Shown in pieces: positions 18,303 through 27,948 of a DNA stretch of 64,000 bases. The notes beneath the pieces are model-generated. The model saw only the letters and a program-made list of their open reading frames with translations, was not told the DNA's origin and searched no databases. The stretch covers positions 1-64,000 of the forward strand of contig NZ_PDWR01000019.1 of assembly GCF_010211755.1 (NCBI RefSeq), given 5' to 3'. Position 1 is the first letter of the stretch. The number at the start of each line of letters is the position of its first letter. Source of the stretch: Pseudoxanthomonas sangjuensis. Its GTDB lineage: Bacteria; Pseudomonadota; Gammaproteobacteria; Xanthomonadales; Xanthomonadaceae. Position numbers and translations under genes: made by a program.

Positions 18303-18440
18303 GTTTGCGCGTGATGCTGCATGCGCGCGGTCTCGGCTAAGCTAGGCGCTTCCCGGGCGCAGGGACTTCCCGCGGTGCGTGCATGCCGGCGCATCGACGC
18401 GACGGGTTCCGACGCCGGCAACCGACAGGTCGCATCCTCC

Positions 18441-19619
18441 ATGGAATTCCTCAACGAGTGGTTCTGGTTCTTCCTGTTCCTGCCGCTGGCGGCGCTCAGC
18501 GGCTGGGTGATCGGCCGCAGGGGCGGACAGCGCCACGGCGACACCCAGGTCAGCAAGCTGTCCAGCACCTACTTCCGCGGCCTGAACTACCTGCTCAACG
18601 AGCAGCCGGACAAGGCGATCGAACTGTTCCTGCACATCGCCGAGCTGGACAAGGAAACCTTCGAGACCCAGGTCGCGCTGGGCCACCTGTTCCGCCGCCG
18701 CGGCGAGGTCGACCGCGCGATCCGCCTGCACCAGGGCCTGGTCCAGCGCAACGACCTCAGCGACCAGCAGAAGGTGCAGGCGCTGCTGGCGCTCGGCGAG
18801 GATTACATGCGCTCCGGCCTGCTGGACCGTGCGGAAACCGTGTTCACCGATCTGGCGCGCATCGACCAGCGCGCGCCGCAGGCGTTGAAGCACCTGATCG
18901 ACATCTACCAGGCGGAGCGCGACTGGGAAAAGGCGATCGACAACGCGACCCGCTACGAGGAAGTCACCGGCGAGCCGATGGGCAAGCTGGTGGCGCAGTT
19001 CCATTGCGAACTGGCCGAGCGCTGCCGCACGGCGAACGATTTCGCCGCCGCGCGCGGCCAGATCGCTAGGGCCTACCAGGCCGATCCGGGCAGCGTGCGC
19101 GCCGGTATCCTCGAAGGCCGCATCGAATCCGATGCGGGCAATGCCGAGGATTCGATCCGCGCCTTCGAGCGCGCCGCGCGCAACGATCCGGAATACCTGC
19201 CGGAGATCCTGCCGGGACTGATGGAGGGTTACCGCAAGGTCGGCGACCTGTCCGGCGCGCGCAATTTCCTCTCGGCGATGACCGAGCACTATCGCGGCAT
19301 CGCGCCGGTGCTGGCGCTGACCCGGCTGGTCGAACAGCAGGATGGTCTGGCCGCGGCGCGCGCCTACCTGGCCCGGCAGTTGAAGGACCGGCCGTCGGTG
19401 CGCGGCGAGGCGGCGCTGATCGACCTGACCCTGGCCGAAGGCGCCGACCCGGCGGCCACGCTCGGCGACCTCAAGCACATCACCGACCAGCTGCTGGTGC
19501 GCAATCCCAGCTATCGCTGCACCCGCTGCGGCTTCGGCGCGCGCACCCACCATTGGCAGTGCCCCAGTTGCAAGGAGTGGGGCACGGTCAAGCCACTGCA
19601 CAACTACGCGGTGGTCTGA
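18441..19619 (+). CDS. lapB: Lipopolysaccharide assembly protein B
   Basis: A 392-residue inner-membrane-anchored TPR protein (LapB/YciM) that controls LPS synthesis by bringing LpxC to the FtsH protease in E. coli. It has an N-terminal TM anchor (FLNEWFWFFLFLPLAALSG), about nine TPR-like repeats, and a C-terminal rubredoxin-type metal site CTRCGFGARTHHWQCPSCKEW with two CxxC pairs. The start at 18441 is supported by the TM anchor beginning immediately. The stop shares bases with the next ATG (TGATG), coupling it to the sugar-phosphate transferase. Confidence 0.94.
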   Translation: MEFLNEWFWFFLFLPLAALSGWVIGRRGGQRHGDTQVSKLSSTYFRGLNYLLNEQPDKAIELFLHIAELDKETFETQVALGHLFRRRGEVDRAIRLHQGLVQRNDLSDQQKVQALLALGEDYMRSGLLDRAETVFTDLARIDQRAPQALKHLIDIYQAERDWEKAIDNATRYEEVTGEPMGKLVAQFHCELAERCRTANDFAAARGQIARAYQADPGSVRAGILEGRIESDAGNAEDSIRAFERAARNDPEYLPEILPGLMEGYRKVGDLSGARNFLSAMTEHYRGIAPVLALTRLVEQQDGLAAARAYLARQLKDRPSVRGEAALIDLTLAEGADPAATLGDLKHITDQLLVRNPSYRCTRCGFGARTHHWQCPSCKEWGTVKPLHNYAVV

Positions 19620-20587
19620 TGCCGGATTGGCCAGCCTGGATACTGCTGCACGCGGCGGCGGCGGCGGCGGTTACCGTCTGGGCCCTGCGCTATGCGTTGC
19701 GCAGGCGGTTGCTCGACCAGCCCGGCGAACGCCCCAGCCCCGACCAGGCCCCTCCGCGTGGGGGAGGCGTCGCCCTCGTCGTCGTGCTGCTGCTGGGCTG
19801 TGCCTGGCTGATCGCCGCCTTCCCGCCGGCGCGCGGCCAGCTGTCGGCTTTCGCCGCGGGCCTGTTGCTGGTGGCGGGCATCGGCTGGCTGGACGACCAT
19901 CGCCCGCTGGCGCCGTGGCCGCGGCTGGTGGTGCAGGCCGTCGCCGGGCTGTTGCTGGCCTGGGCCGCATGGTCGGCGGGCGGACAGATCTGGCTGGCCG
20001 TGGCGGCCTTCGTGCTGGCCATGGGACTGGTCAACGTCTGGAACTTCATGGACGGGATCAATGGCTTGGCGACCAGCCAGGCGATGATCGCCGCCGCCGG
20101 CCTGGCGCTGGTACTGCCGCAGCCCTGGAACTGGCTGGCGGCCGGCCTCGCGGCGGCGGCGGCGGGCTTCCTCCCGTTCAATTTCCCGCGGGCGCGCATT
20201 TTCCTGGGCGATGTCGGCAGCGGCGGCCTGGGTTATGCGCTGGCGGCGCTGCTGACGGCCGGGTTGGTCGTCGCGCCGGACGCGTACGGCTGGCTGGCCT
20301 TGCCGGTTTGCGCCTTCGTCGTAGACGCGGGCTTCACATTGGCGTGGCGCATGCTCAAGGGCGAGCGCTGGTGGACGCCTCACGTGGAGCATGTCTACCA
20401 GCGCTGGGCCAGGCGCCATGGCCATGTCACAATCTGCACGGCCTATGCGGTGTTCAGCGTGGGCGCAGTAGGGTTGATGCTTCATGGCCTGCGCCCGGGA
20501 GGGGCGGCGGGGGCATGGATTCCCGGGTTCTGGTATCTGGGCGCGGCATTGGTCTGGATATGGGGCCACGGGAAGGAACATGGATGA
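19619..20587 (+). CDS. WecA/MraY-type polyprenyl-phosphate sugar-1-phosphate transferase
   Basis: A 322-residue polytopic membrane enzyme (glycosyltransferase family 4) that transfers a sugar-1-phosphate from a UDP-sugar to undecaprenyl phosphate, starting O-antigen or other glycan synthesis. Visible motifs are WLDDHRPL (Mg-binding DD), NVWNFMDGINGLA (nucleophile Asp region), IFLGDVGSGGLGY, and the carbohydrate-recognition loop PHVEHVYQR. About ten TM helices are predicted. It starts within the lapB stop and is followed by a CapD-type epimerase/dehydratase and galU, so the block is a surface-polysaccharide operon. The precise sugar is uncertain. Confidence 0.9.
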   Translation: MPDWPAWILLHAAAAAAVTVWALRYALRRRLLDQPGERPSPDQAPPRGGGVALVVVLLLGCAWLIAAFPPARGQLSAFAAGLLLVAGIGWLDDHRPLAPWPRLVVQAVAGLLLAWAAWSAGGQIWLAVAAFVLAMGLVNVWNFMDGINGLATSQAMIAAAGLALVLPQPWNWLAAGLAAAAAGFLPFNFPRARIFLGDVGSGGLGYALAALLTAGLVVAPDAYGWLALPVCAFVVDAGFTLAWRMLKGERWWTPHVEHVYQRWARRHGHVTICTAYAVFSVGAVGLMLHGLRPGGAAGAWIPGFWYLGAALVWIWGHGKEHG

Positions 20588-20609
20588 CGGCGGAAGGAAC
20601 TGTTCAGTG

Positions 20610-22517
20610 ATGACATCGTGGCGCACCTACATGGCTGCGTGGTTGCCCAGGTTCGCGATCGTGGCCCACGACCTGTGCATGGTCTGGATCTGCTGGCAGG
20701 CGTTGCACCAATGGCGCTACGCGGCGATCCTGCCGCCGCCGGGCTATCCGCTGTGGTCGACCGAGACGGCGATCGTGCTGGTCGCGCAGGGCCTGGTGTT
20801 CTGGCGGGTCGGCCTGTACCGCGGCGTGTGGCGCTTCGCCAGCGTCCCCGACCTGTGGAACATCTTCAAGGCCTGCCTGCTCGGCCTGCTCGCGATCGTG
20901 CTCGGGCTGGCGCTGTACAACCACCTCGAGATGCAGTCGCGGCTGGTGCTGGTGCTGTATCCGTTCGCGCTGGCCGGCCTGCTGGGGCTGCCGCGCCTGT
21001 TCTACCGGGCCTGGAAGGACAGCCAGTACGCCAGCTTCAACAACAACACCGCGATGCCGGTGCTGATCCTGGGCGCCGGTCGCGCCGGTGAAACCCTGTT
21101 GCGCGACCTGCGCCGCAGCGGCGCCTACCGGCCGGTCGGGTTGCTCGACGATGCCGTCGGCATGATCGGCACCAAGCTGCATGGCGTGCCCGTGCTCGGC
21201 AAGCTGGAAGAAGCCGCGGTCATCGCCAAGGAGACCGCCGCGCGCCTGCTGGTCATCGCGATGCCTTCGCTGGACGCGCCCGCGATGCAGCGCGTCGTGG
21301 CGATCTGCGAAAGCACCGGCTTGCCGTTCCGCACCGTGCCGCGCCTGGTCGACGTGCTGGAAGGGCGTTCGCTGCCCGGCGAACTGAAGGAAGTCGCCAT
21401 CGAGGACCTGCTGGGCCGCAAGCCGGTGACGCCGGACTGGAAGCTGATCCGCGGCTGGCTGGGCGGACGCACCGTGCTGGTGACCGGCGCCGGCGGTTCG
21501 ATCGGCTCCGAGCTGTGCCGGCAGTGCGCGCGCCACGGCGCGCAGCGCATCGCCCTGATGGAAGTCGACGAACTGGCGCTGATCACGATCCACGCCGAAC
21601 TGCACCGCGCCTTCCCCGACCTCGAGGTATTGCCGCTGCTCGGCAACTGCGGCGACCCGGCCGCGGTCGCGCACGTGCTGCGCGTCGCCGAGCCCGATGC
21701 GGTGTTCCATGCCGCCGCCTACAAGCAGGTGCCGTTGCTGGAGCAGCAGCTGCGCGAGGCCGTGCGCAACAACGTGCTGGCCACCGAAGTGCTGGCCCGC
21801 GCCTGCCGCGCTGCCGGCGTCCCCAGCTTCGTGTTCATCTCCACCGACAAGGCGGTGGACCCGGTCAACGTGCTCGGCGCGACCAAGCGACTGGCGGAGA
21901 TGATCTGCCAGAACCTCGACGACCGGCAGTCCACGCGGTTCGTCACCGTGCGTTTCGGCAACGTGCTCGACTCGGCGGGCAGCGTGGTGCCGCTGTTCCG
22001 CGAGCAGATCCGCCAGGGCGGGCCGGTCACCGTCACCGATCCCGAAGTGACGCGCTATTTCATGACCATCCCCGAAGCCAGCCAGCTGATCGTGCAGGCC
22101 GCGGCCAGCGCGGCGCATTCGTCGATCTACACGCTGGACATGGGCGAGCCGGTGCCGATCCGGCTGCTCGCCGAGCAGATGATCCGGCTGGCCGGCAAGC
22201 AGCCGGGCAAGGACATCGCCATCAGCTATACCGGCCTGCGCCCGGGCGAGAAGCTGCACGAAACGCTGTTCCACGCCGACGAACTGTATCGCCCGACCTC
22301 GCATTCGAAGATCCTCGAGGCGCGCGCCCGCGAAGTGCATCCGGAAATCCTGGCCAAGGCGTTGCTGTTGCTGAAGGCCGCGGTCGACAACTACGACAAC
22401 GAAGAGATTTCCCGCGTGCTGCGCGCCGCCATTCCCGAGTTCAACCCGCTGGTCGCCGCCGACGCCGGCGCTACAATCGTGCAGTTCCCCGCACGCGAGG
22501 CCAGAAGCACTCGATGA
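20610..22517 (+). CDS. CapD/WbpM-type nucleotide-sugar 4,6-dehydratase (membrane-anchored)
   Basis: A 635-residue protein with four N-terminal TM helices, a degenerate Rossmann/CoA-binding-like linker domain (MPVLILGAGRAGETLLRDLR), and a C-terminal SDR domain. The SDR domain has VTGAGGSIGSELCRQ (NAD-binding), AAYKQVPLLE and STDKAVDPVNVLGATKR. This is the FlaA1/WbpM/PglF family, which makes UDP-2-acetamido-2,6-dideoxy sugars for O-antigen or protein glycosylation. The ATG at 20610 has GGAAGGAA 10 nt upstream. Earlier in-frame Mets would overlap the previous gene. The stop overlaps the galU ATG (ATGA). Confidence 0.92.
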   Translation: MTSWRTYMAAWLPRFAIVAHDLCMVWICWQALHQWRYAAILPPPGYPLWSTETAIVLVAQGLVFWRVGLYRGVWRFASVPDLWNIFKACLLGLLAIVLGLALYNHLEMQSRLVLVLYPFALAGLLGLPRLFYRAWKDSQYASFNNNTAMPVLILGAGRAGETLLRDLRRSGAYRPVGLLDDAVGMIGTKLHGVPVLGKLEEAAVIAKETAARLLVIAMPSLDAPAMQRVVAICESTGLPFRTVPRLVDVLEGRSLPGELKEVAIEDLLGRKPVTPDWKLIRGWLGGRTVLVTGAGGSIGSELCRQCARHGAQRIALMEVDELALITIHAELHRAFPDLEVLPLLGNCGDPAAVAHVLRVAEPDAVFHAAAYKQVPLLEQQLREAVRNNVLATEVLARACRAAGVPSFVFISTDKAVDPVNVLGATKRLAEMICQNLDDRQSTRFVTVRFGNVLDSAGSVVPLFREQIRQGGPVTVTDPEVTRYFMTIPEASQLIVQAAASAAHSSIYTLDMGEPVPIRLLAEQMIRLAGKQPGKDIAISYTGLRPGEKLHETLFHADELYRPTSHSKILEARAREVHPEILAKALLLLKAAVDNYDNEEISRVLRAAIPEFNPLVAADAGATIVQFPAREARSTR

Positions 22518-23413
22518 CCCGTCGCATCCGCAAGGCCGTGTTCCCCGTCGCGGGACTGGGCACCCGTTTCCTTCCCGCCACCAAGACCGTCCCCAAGGAA
22601 ATGCTGCCGATCATCGACCGGCCGCTGATCCAGTACGCGGTCGACGAAGCGATCGAGGCCGGCTGCGATACGCTGGTCTTCGTGACCAACCGCTACAAGC
22701 ACGCGGTGGCCGACTACTTCGACAAGGCCTACGAGCTGGAGCAGAAGCTGGAGAAGTCCGGCAAGCGGGAGCAGCTCGACCTGATCCGCAACGTGCTGCC
22801 GCCCGGCGTGCGCGCCGTGTTCGTCACCCAGGCCGAGGCGCTCGGCCTCGGTCACGCGGTGCTGTGCGCCAAGCCGATCGTCGGCGACGAGCCGTTCGCG
22901 GTGCTGCTGCCGGACGACCTGATCTGGAACCGCGGGCCGGGCGCGCTGAAGCAGATGGCCGACCTGGCCGAGGCACGCGGCTCCAGCGTCATCGCCGTGC
23001 AGGACGTGCCGCGCGAGCAGACCGGCAGCTACGGCATCGTCGCCACGGAGTCGTTCGCCGACCGCTCCGGGCGCATCCGCGGGATCGTCGAGAAACCCAG
23101 CCCCGAGACCGCGCCCAGCACGCTGGCGGTGGTCGGCCGCTACGTGCTCGATCCGCGCATCTTCGACCTGCTCGAAAGCACCCGGCCCGGCGCCGGCGGC
23201 GAGATCCAGCTGACCGACGCCATCGCGCAATTGCTGGACGAACAGGCCGTGGATGCCTATCGCTTCCAGGGCACGCGTTTCGACTGCGGTACCCACATCG
23301 GGCTGATCGAAGCGACGATCCGTTACGCGCTGGACCACGAAAAGCTCAGCGACGCGGCCAGCCAGTTGATGCAGAACGCACTGAGCGAACTGGGCGTCAT
23401 CGAATCCCAGTAG
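22514..23413 (+). CDS. galU: UTP-glucose-1-phosphate uridylyltransferase
   Basis: A 299-residue nucleotidyltransferase that makes UDP-glucose for LPS, capsule and trehalose/glucan pathways. It has the signature FPVAGLGTRFLPATKTVPKE at residues 9-28, IDRPLIQYAVDEA, the GLGHAVLCAK motif and GRYVLDPRIF. Start and previous stop overlap by 4 bp, giving translational coupling with the dehydratase. Length and motifs are normal for the family. Confidence 0.97.
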   Translation: MTRRIRKAVFPVAGLGTRFLPATKTVPKEMLPIIDRPLIQYAVDEAIEAGCDTLVFVTNRYKHAVADYFDKAYELEQKLEKSGKREQLDLIRNVLPPGVRAVFVTQAEALGLGHAVLCAKPIVGDEPFAVLLPDDLIWNRGPGALKQMADLAEARGSSVIAVQDVPREQTGSYGIVATESFADRSGRIRGIVEKPSPETAPSTLAVVGRYVLDPRIFDLLESTRPGAGGEIQLTDAIAQLLDEQAVDAYRFQGTRFDCGTHIGLIEATIRYALDHEKLSDAASQLMQNALSELGVIESQ

Positions 23414-23517
23414 TCGAATCCCGGCGAAACGGCGGCAACGTGTCCGGGCGATGTTTCGGTGTCCGTTCAGCTCCCGCTTCCCAAACTCCCGCCATGCCGA
23501 AGATCCGGATCCGATCC

Positions 23518-24156
23518 ATGTCGTCGAACCTCGCCAAGTTCCTGTCCCGGCCGCTGCTGTTGTCCGCCTTGCTGGTGGCCGGCGCGGCGCAGGCGGGCGG
23601 GCGCGCCGAGCTGCAGGCCTTCACCAACGGGCTGAAGGGGCTGGACGGACAGTTCGTGCAGCAGGTCTACGACGGCAGCGGCAAGCTGAAGGAGTCTTCC
23701 AGCGGCCGCGTCGCGTTGTCGGCGCCGCGCCTGTTCCGCTGGGAATACGTGAAACCCTATGAGCAGCTGATCGTCGCCGATGGCCGGAAGGTGTGGATCT
23801 ACGAACCGGACCTACAGCAGGCCAGCGTGCGCGACCAGGGCGCCGAGGAGCAGAACAGCCCGCTGGCGGCGCTGCTGGAACCGGCGCGCCTGGACAAGCA
23901 GTTCAACGTGACCGAGACCGGCGCCCGCGGCGGCCTGCAGTGGCTGCAGCTGACCCCGAAGCAGGAGGGCGACGCCGGCTTCGAGAACGCCAGCCTCGGT
24001 TTCGGCAGGAACGGCCTGCAGAAGATGGAAATCGTCGATGGCGTCGGCCAGCGCACGGTGATCGAATTCAGCGGCTGGAAGCGCAATCCAGTCTTCGCCG
24101 GCGGCACTTTCCGCTATTCGCCGGGCGAGGGTGTCGACGTGGTCGGCGACATCTGA
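23518..24156 (+). CDS. lolA: Outer-membrane lipoprotein carrier protein
   Basis: A 212-residue periplasmic chaperone that takes lipoproteins from LolCDE to LolB. It has a signal peptide (SNLAKFLSRPLLLSALLVAGAAQA, cleavage before GGRAELQ), then the LolA domain with GQFVQQVYDGSGKLKESSSG, LFRWEYVKPYEQLIVADG and KVWIYEPDLQQ. The start at 23518 gives the more typical signal peptide. An upstream ATG at 23494 is possible. It lies between galU and rarA, the standard gammaproteobacterial lolA-rarA arrangement. Confidence 0.95.
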   Translation: MSSNLAKFLSRPLLLSALLVAGAAQAGGRAELQAFTNGLKGLDGQFVQQVYDGSGKLKESSSGRVALSAPRLFRWEYVKPYEQLIVADGRKVWIYEPDLQQASVRDQGAEEQNSPLAALLEPARLDKQFNVTETGARGGLQWLQLTPKQEGDAGFENASLGFGRNGLQKMEIVDGVGQRTVIEFSGWKRNPVFAGGTFRYSPGEGVDVVGDI

Positions 24157-24197
24157 GGCGTCTCATGGGCCGCGACGCCCGGCGTTAGAATGCCGGG

Positions 24198-25562
24198 GTG
24201 GCCAAGGCGAAAATTCCCCTGAACGACGATACCGACCTGTTGGCGGTGGATCGCAGTGCGATGCGTCCGCTGGCCGAACGCATGCGTCCGCGCACGCTGG
24301 ACGAGATGGTCGGGCAGCAGCGGTTGCTGGCGCCGGGTTCGGCGCTGCGTCGCGCCGTCGAATCGGGCTACGTGCATTCGATGGTCCTGTGGGGGCCGCC
24401 GGGCTGCGGCAAGACCACGCTGGCGCTGCTGCTGGCCAAGTATGCCGACGCGGAGTTCCGCGCCATTTCCGCCGTGCTCGCCGGCCTGCCGGAAGTGCGG
24501 CAGGTGCTGGCCGAGGCCGCGCACCGCTTCGCCGAAGGCCGGCGCACCGTGCTGTTCGTCGACGAGGTGCACCGCTTCAACAAGGCGCAGCAGGACGCAT
24601 TCCTGCCGCACATCGAGCGCGGCACGATCATCTTCGTCGGCGCGACCACCGAGAACCCGTCGTTCGAGCTGAACTCCGCGCTGCTGTCGCGCTGCCGCGT
24701 GCACGTGATGGAAGCGGTGTCGGCCGACGACATCCTGGTTTCGCTCGGGCACGCGCTCGATGACGACATCCGCGGCCTGGGCGGGCAGGGGCTCAAGGTG
24801 TCCGGCGAGGCGCTGAAGGAAATCGCCGGCGCCGCCGACGGCGACGTGCGGCGCGCGCTGACGCTGCTGGAGATCGCCGCCGAACTGGCGCTGGACGAAA
24901 GCGGCGAAATCACCGAAAAGACCCTGGCCCAGGTGCTGGCCGACCGCACGCGCCGCTTCGACAAGGGCGGCGAGCAGTTCTACGACCAGATCTCGGCCCT
25001 GCACAAGTCGGTGCGCAGTTCCAATCCCGATGCCGCGCTGTACTGGCTGGCGCGCATGCTCGACGGCGGTTGCGACCCGGTCTACCTGGCGCGGCGCATG
25101 ACCCGGATGGCGGTGGAAGACGTCGGCCTGGCCGATCCGCGGGCGCTGCGGATGGCGATCGACGCGTGGGAAACCTACGACCGCCTCGGCAGCCCGGAAG
25201 GCGAACTGGCGCTGGCGCAGCTGGTCATCTACCTCGCAAGCACGGCGAAATCCAATGCCGGCTACGTCGCCTTCGGCGCGGCCAAGCGCGACGTCCGCGA
25301 ATACGGCACGCAGGAGGTGCCGATGCACCTGCGCAACGCGCCGACCAAACTGATGAAGGAACTCGGCTACGGCGCCGGTTACCAGTACGACCACGACGCC
25401 GCCGGCGGCATCGCCCTGGACCAGACCGCGTTCCCCGACGCGATGGGCGAACGCGTCTACTACCAGCCGGTGGAGCGCGGCATGGAGATCAGGCTGAAGG
25501 AAAAACTCGACGCGTTGCGTAGCGCGCGCGCGGAAGCGGTCCGCAAGTCGCGGCGTTCCTGA
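24198..25562 (+). CDS. rarA: Replication-associated recombination protein A
   Basis: A 454-residue AAA+ ATPase (RarA/MgsA, WHIP/WRNIP1 family) acting at stalled replication forks. It shows an RPRTLDEMVGQQ entry motif, Walker A GPPGCGKTT (about 59-67), Walker B VLFVDEVHRFN (DEVH), sensor 1 GATTENPSFELN, and the C-terminal tetramerisation domain with AVEDVGLADPRAL. It begins with GTG at 24198, 41 bp after lolA. Confidence 0.96.
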   Translation: MAKAKIPLNDDTDLLAVDRSAMRPLAERMRPRTLDEMVGQQRLLAPGSALRRAVESGYVHSMVLWGPPGCGKTTLALLLAKYADAEFRAISAVLAGLPEVRQVLAEAAHRFAEGRRTVLFVDEVHRFNKAQQDAFLPHIERGTIIFVGATTENPSFELNSALLSRCRVHVMEAVSADDILVSLGHALDDDIRGLGGQGLKVSGEALKEIAGAADGDVRRALTLLEIAAELALDESGEITEKTLAQVLADRTRRFDKGGEQFYDQISALHKSVRSSNPDAALYWLARMLDGGCDPVYLARRMTRMAVEDVGLADPRALRMAIDAWETYDRLGSPEGELALAQLVIYLASTAKSNAGYVAFGAAKRDVREYGTQEVPMHLRNAPTKLMKELGYGAGYQYDHDAAGGIALDQTAFPDAMGERVYYQPVERGMEIRLKEKLDALRSARAEAVRKSRRS

Positions 25563-25640
25563 TCGCCGATGCCCTTCGGCCCTCGCCCGCGACCGGGGAG
25601 AGAGGGCCGGGCGCGGGCGAGGGACAGGATCCGGTCCCGG

Positions 25641-26717
25641 TCAGCGCACGAAGCGGTAGTGCGCCACCATCCATTCGTTGCCGCCGTCGTAGCCGAACAG
25701 TTCGGCGCAGGCCATCCAGAACATGCGCCAGCGCTGGTAGCCGACGTTGACGCCCGACGGTCCCTGCACGGACTTCAGCACCTTCAGGACCTCGTCGCGG
25801 TTGCTGTCCTGGTTCTGCAGCCAGGCGTTGGCGGTCTTCTCGTAGTGCGTGCCGGGCAGCAGCCAGCGCTGCTCGATGCTCAGGTCGCCGCGCAGGTGCA
25901 GCAAGGTGTCGGCGGCCGGCATCATGCCGCCGGTGAAGAAGTGCCGGCCCATCCACGGGTTGCTTTCCTTTCCTTCGAACAGGTAGAGCAACTCGCGGTG
26001 GCAGAACAGCTGCACGAACAGCTTGCCGCCGGGGACCAGCCAGCGGGCGATGCGCGCCATCAGCCGGCGGTAGTCGCCCATGTGTTCGAACATCTCGACC
26101 GCGAACACGCGGTCGTAGCCGGCTTCGGCCAGTTCCAGGCGATGCGTGTCGCTGAGGAGGACCTCGACGTTGAAGATCGCGCGCTCGCGGCAGCGCGCCT
26201 CGATGTACTCGCGTTGCAGCGGCGAATGGGTGACCGCGGTGATCTTCGCGTTCGGGTAGCGCTCGGCCAGCGACAGCGTCAGCGAACCCCAGCCACTGCC
26301 GAGTTCGAGGATGCGCTGGCCGTTGGCGATTTCCGCGCGTTCCGCGCACAGGCGGAGCATGCGGTCCTCGGCCATGTTCAGCGAAGCGACGCCGTCTTCC
26401 CAGTAGCAGCAGCTGTACTTCATCTGCCGGCCCAGGCACAGCCTGAAGAAGCCGGCCGGGAGCTCCTGCGGCGGTTGCGCCGGCGCGTTGGGTTCCAGCT
26501 CCAGCGTGCTGTCGCGCAAGCCTTCCAGCCAGGTCCGCTGCCTGGCGAAAACGCTCTCCGTATCCGTGTCGCGCTCGGCCTTCAGCCATTGCGCGCACAT
26601 GCGGCGCATGGACAGGCGGAGCAGGGGGTCGGGGATGCGGCCGGATTCGGCCAGGCGATCGGTGAGGTTGCCGCGCTCGTTGCTCGCGACGGGTAACGGA
26701 CTGAATTCCAATGGCAT
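25641..26717 (-). CDS. CFA-synthase-like SAM methyltransferase
   Basis: A 358-residue class I SAM-dependent methyltransferase of the cyclopropane-fatty-acyl-phospholipid synthase family. The SAM site is ILELGSGWGSLTLSLAERYP, with the family segments KYSCCYWEDG and FAVEMFEHMGDYRR. It is slightly shorter than E. coli Cfa (382 aa) and the N-terminal lipid-binding part is reduced, so it may methylate another lipid or substrate. The ATG at 26717 has GAGGGAA about 6 nt upstream; an in-frame Met at 26792 would add unsupported sequence. It is convergent with rarA and stands alone. Confidence 0.85.
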   Translation of the reverse strand: MPLEFSPLPVASNERGNLTDRLAESGRIPDPLLRLSMRRMCAQWLKAERDTDTESVFARQRTWLEGLRDSTLELEPNAPAQPPQELPAGFFRLCLGRQMKYSCCYWEDGVASLNMAEDRMLRLCAERAEIANGQRILELGSGWGSLTLSLAERYPNAKITAVTHSPLQREYIEARCRERAIFNVEVLLSDTHRLELAEAGYDRVFAVEMFEHMGDYRRLMARIARWLVPGGKLFVQLFCHRELLYLFEGKESNPWMGRHFFTGGMMPAADTLLHLRGDLSIEQRWLLPGTHYEKTANAWLQNQDSNRDEVLKVLKSVQGPSGVNVGYQRWRMFWMACAELFGYDGGNEWMVAHYRFVR

Positions 26718-26965
26718 CGGTTCCCTCGGGGGCGGAGTTTGTCGTCGCACGGGCGCCGTCCGCCGGGATCCGGCGGACCTTGCGTGCACCATGCGTTCGA
26801 AACCGCGGCCAAGCCTGCCGGCATGCGGCTCGGCTTCCCCTGAGAGCCGGACGGAAAATTACCAGCCCCGCATCCGCAGGACTGTGAAGCAGGACGCAAC
26901 CTTGATATCCGGCACACATTGAATGTGGCCGTTGCCGTTATGCTCGGGGCGAGGGGGGGGGATCC

Positions 26966-27403
26966 ATGAAAGCAAATTTCGCCATCGTCCTGTGCGCGCT
27001 GTGCGCGTTGGCCGGCACGGCGCAGGCGCAAGTCTTCAAATGCCAGGACGCCGCAGGGCACGTGGTGTACCAGTCGAACCGCTGCGAGTTGGCGGGCCTG
27101 AGCGAACCGGCGCCGGCAACGGCCCCTGCAACGCCGGCGCCGGCGGCAAACGATGCGCCACGCCGCGCGAAGGTCCAGCCGGACCGGCAGGACCCGCCGG
27201 ACGACGCGCCGGCCACGGCCGGCTTCTATTACAGCAGCGCCGCGCATGGCGCGAAGGCGCCGCGCTACTACAGCGTGGACGCCTGCAGCGCGGCCAAGTC
27301 GCGGCGCAGGGAGGCGTTCGGGAAGCTGGGTCCGCAACGTTCCGAGCACGCCACGCGCTTCTACGACGACGCAGTGGAGCGCGCCTGCGGCAGCGCACGG
27401 TAG
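26966..27403 (+). CDS. DUF4124-type secreted protein
   Basis: A 145-residue exported protein. The signal peptide MKANFAIVLCALCALAGTAQA is followed at once by QVFKCQDAAGHVVYQSNRC, the short beta-hairpin motif typical of DUF4124, with two Cys that may form a disulfide. A Pro/Ala-rich linker and a C-terminal region with further Cys (SVDACSAAKSRR, ERACGSAR) come next. A purine-rich GAGGGGGGGGATCC stretch precedes the ATG. The function of DUF4124 proteins is not established. It is convergent with the end of the injection-system operon. Confidence 0.75.
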   Translation: MKANFAIVLCALCALAGTAQAQVFKCQDAAGHVVYQSNRCELAGLSEPAPATAPATPAPAANDAPRRAKVQPDRQDPPDDAPATAGFYYSSAAHGAKAPRYYSVDACSAAKSRRREAFGKLGPQRSEHATRFYDDAVERACGSAR

Positions 27404-27424
27404 CCGGCGGACCGACGGATTGCG

Positions 27425-27934
27425 TCACAGGCCGGCCAGGCCGCGCAGCTTGGCCAACTCGGCGGCGACCGCCTTTTCCATCGCATCGAACCGGCTGGCG
27501 GCCTGCTTGGCTTCCTTGGCGTTGGCGGCGGCCTGCTTGCCGGCGTCGTCGAGGCGCTTGCGCAACTCGCCGTCGTCGGTGGCGAGCTTGCCGACCGCCG
27601 CGCTCTTGATCGCCTTGCCGGCTTCCTTGTCCTGCTCCTCGCGCCGCGCCAGTCCCTCGCGCAGGCGGGTGCCGGCGGCGCGCAGCGCCGAGGACACTTC
27701 GCGTTCCAGGCCTTCGAAACCGTTGGCCGGGACCGGGTCGGCCCGATCCGTGGCGAACTCCGGCGAATCCGGCACCAGCAACACGGTGCCGGCGGCGACG
27801 CGCGTTTCGTCGAGGTGCGGGTTCAGCGACTTGATCCGCTCCAGCGAAACGCGGTCCGGCTGGCCGGCTTTCTTCAGCAGGGTTTCGCCGACGCCCTTGA
27901 GGTCGGTGTCCTGCTTGATCACGAAGATGCGCAT
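27425..27934 (-). CDS. eCIS: LysM-like N-terminus with coiled-coil tail (last gene)
   Basis: A 169-residue protein closing the injection-system operon. Residues 1-60 (MRIFVIKQDTDLKGVGETLL, then IKSLNPHLDETRVAAGTVLLVPD) resemble a LysM-type fold seen in tail assembly proteins. The rest is a charged, Ala/Lys/Glu-rich helical region (KDAGKQAAANAKEAKQA type) that should form a coiled coil. It lies 14 bp after the DUF6519 gene. A LysM-like module is usual in baseplate or peptidoglycan-contacting proteins. The tail could tether the particle or act as a short spacer. It is too short to look like a normal tape-measure protein. Confidence 0.75.
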   Translation of the reverse strand: MRIFVIKQDTDLKGVGETLLKKAGQPDRVSLERIKSLNPHLDETRVAAGTVLLVPDSPEFATDRADPVPANGFEGLEREVSSALRAAGTRLREGLARREEQDKEAGKAIKSAAVGKLATDDGELRKRLDDAGKQAAANAKEAKQAASRFDAMEKAVAAELAKLRGLAGL

Positions 27935-27948
27935 GGCGGTTTTCCTCC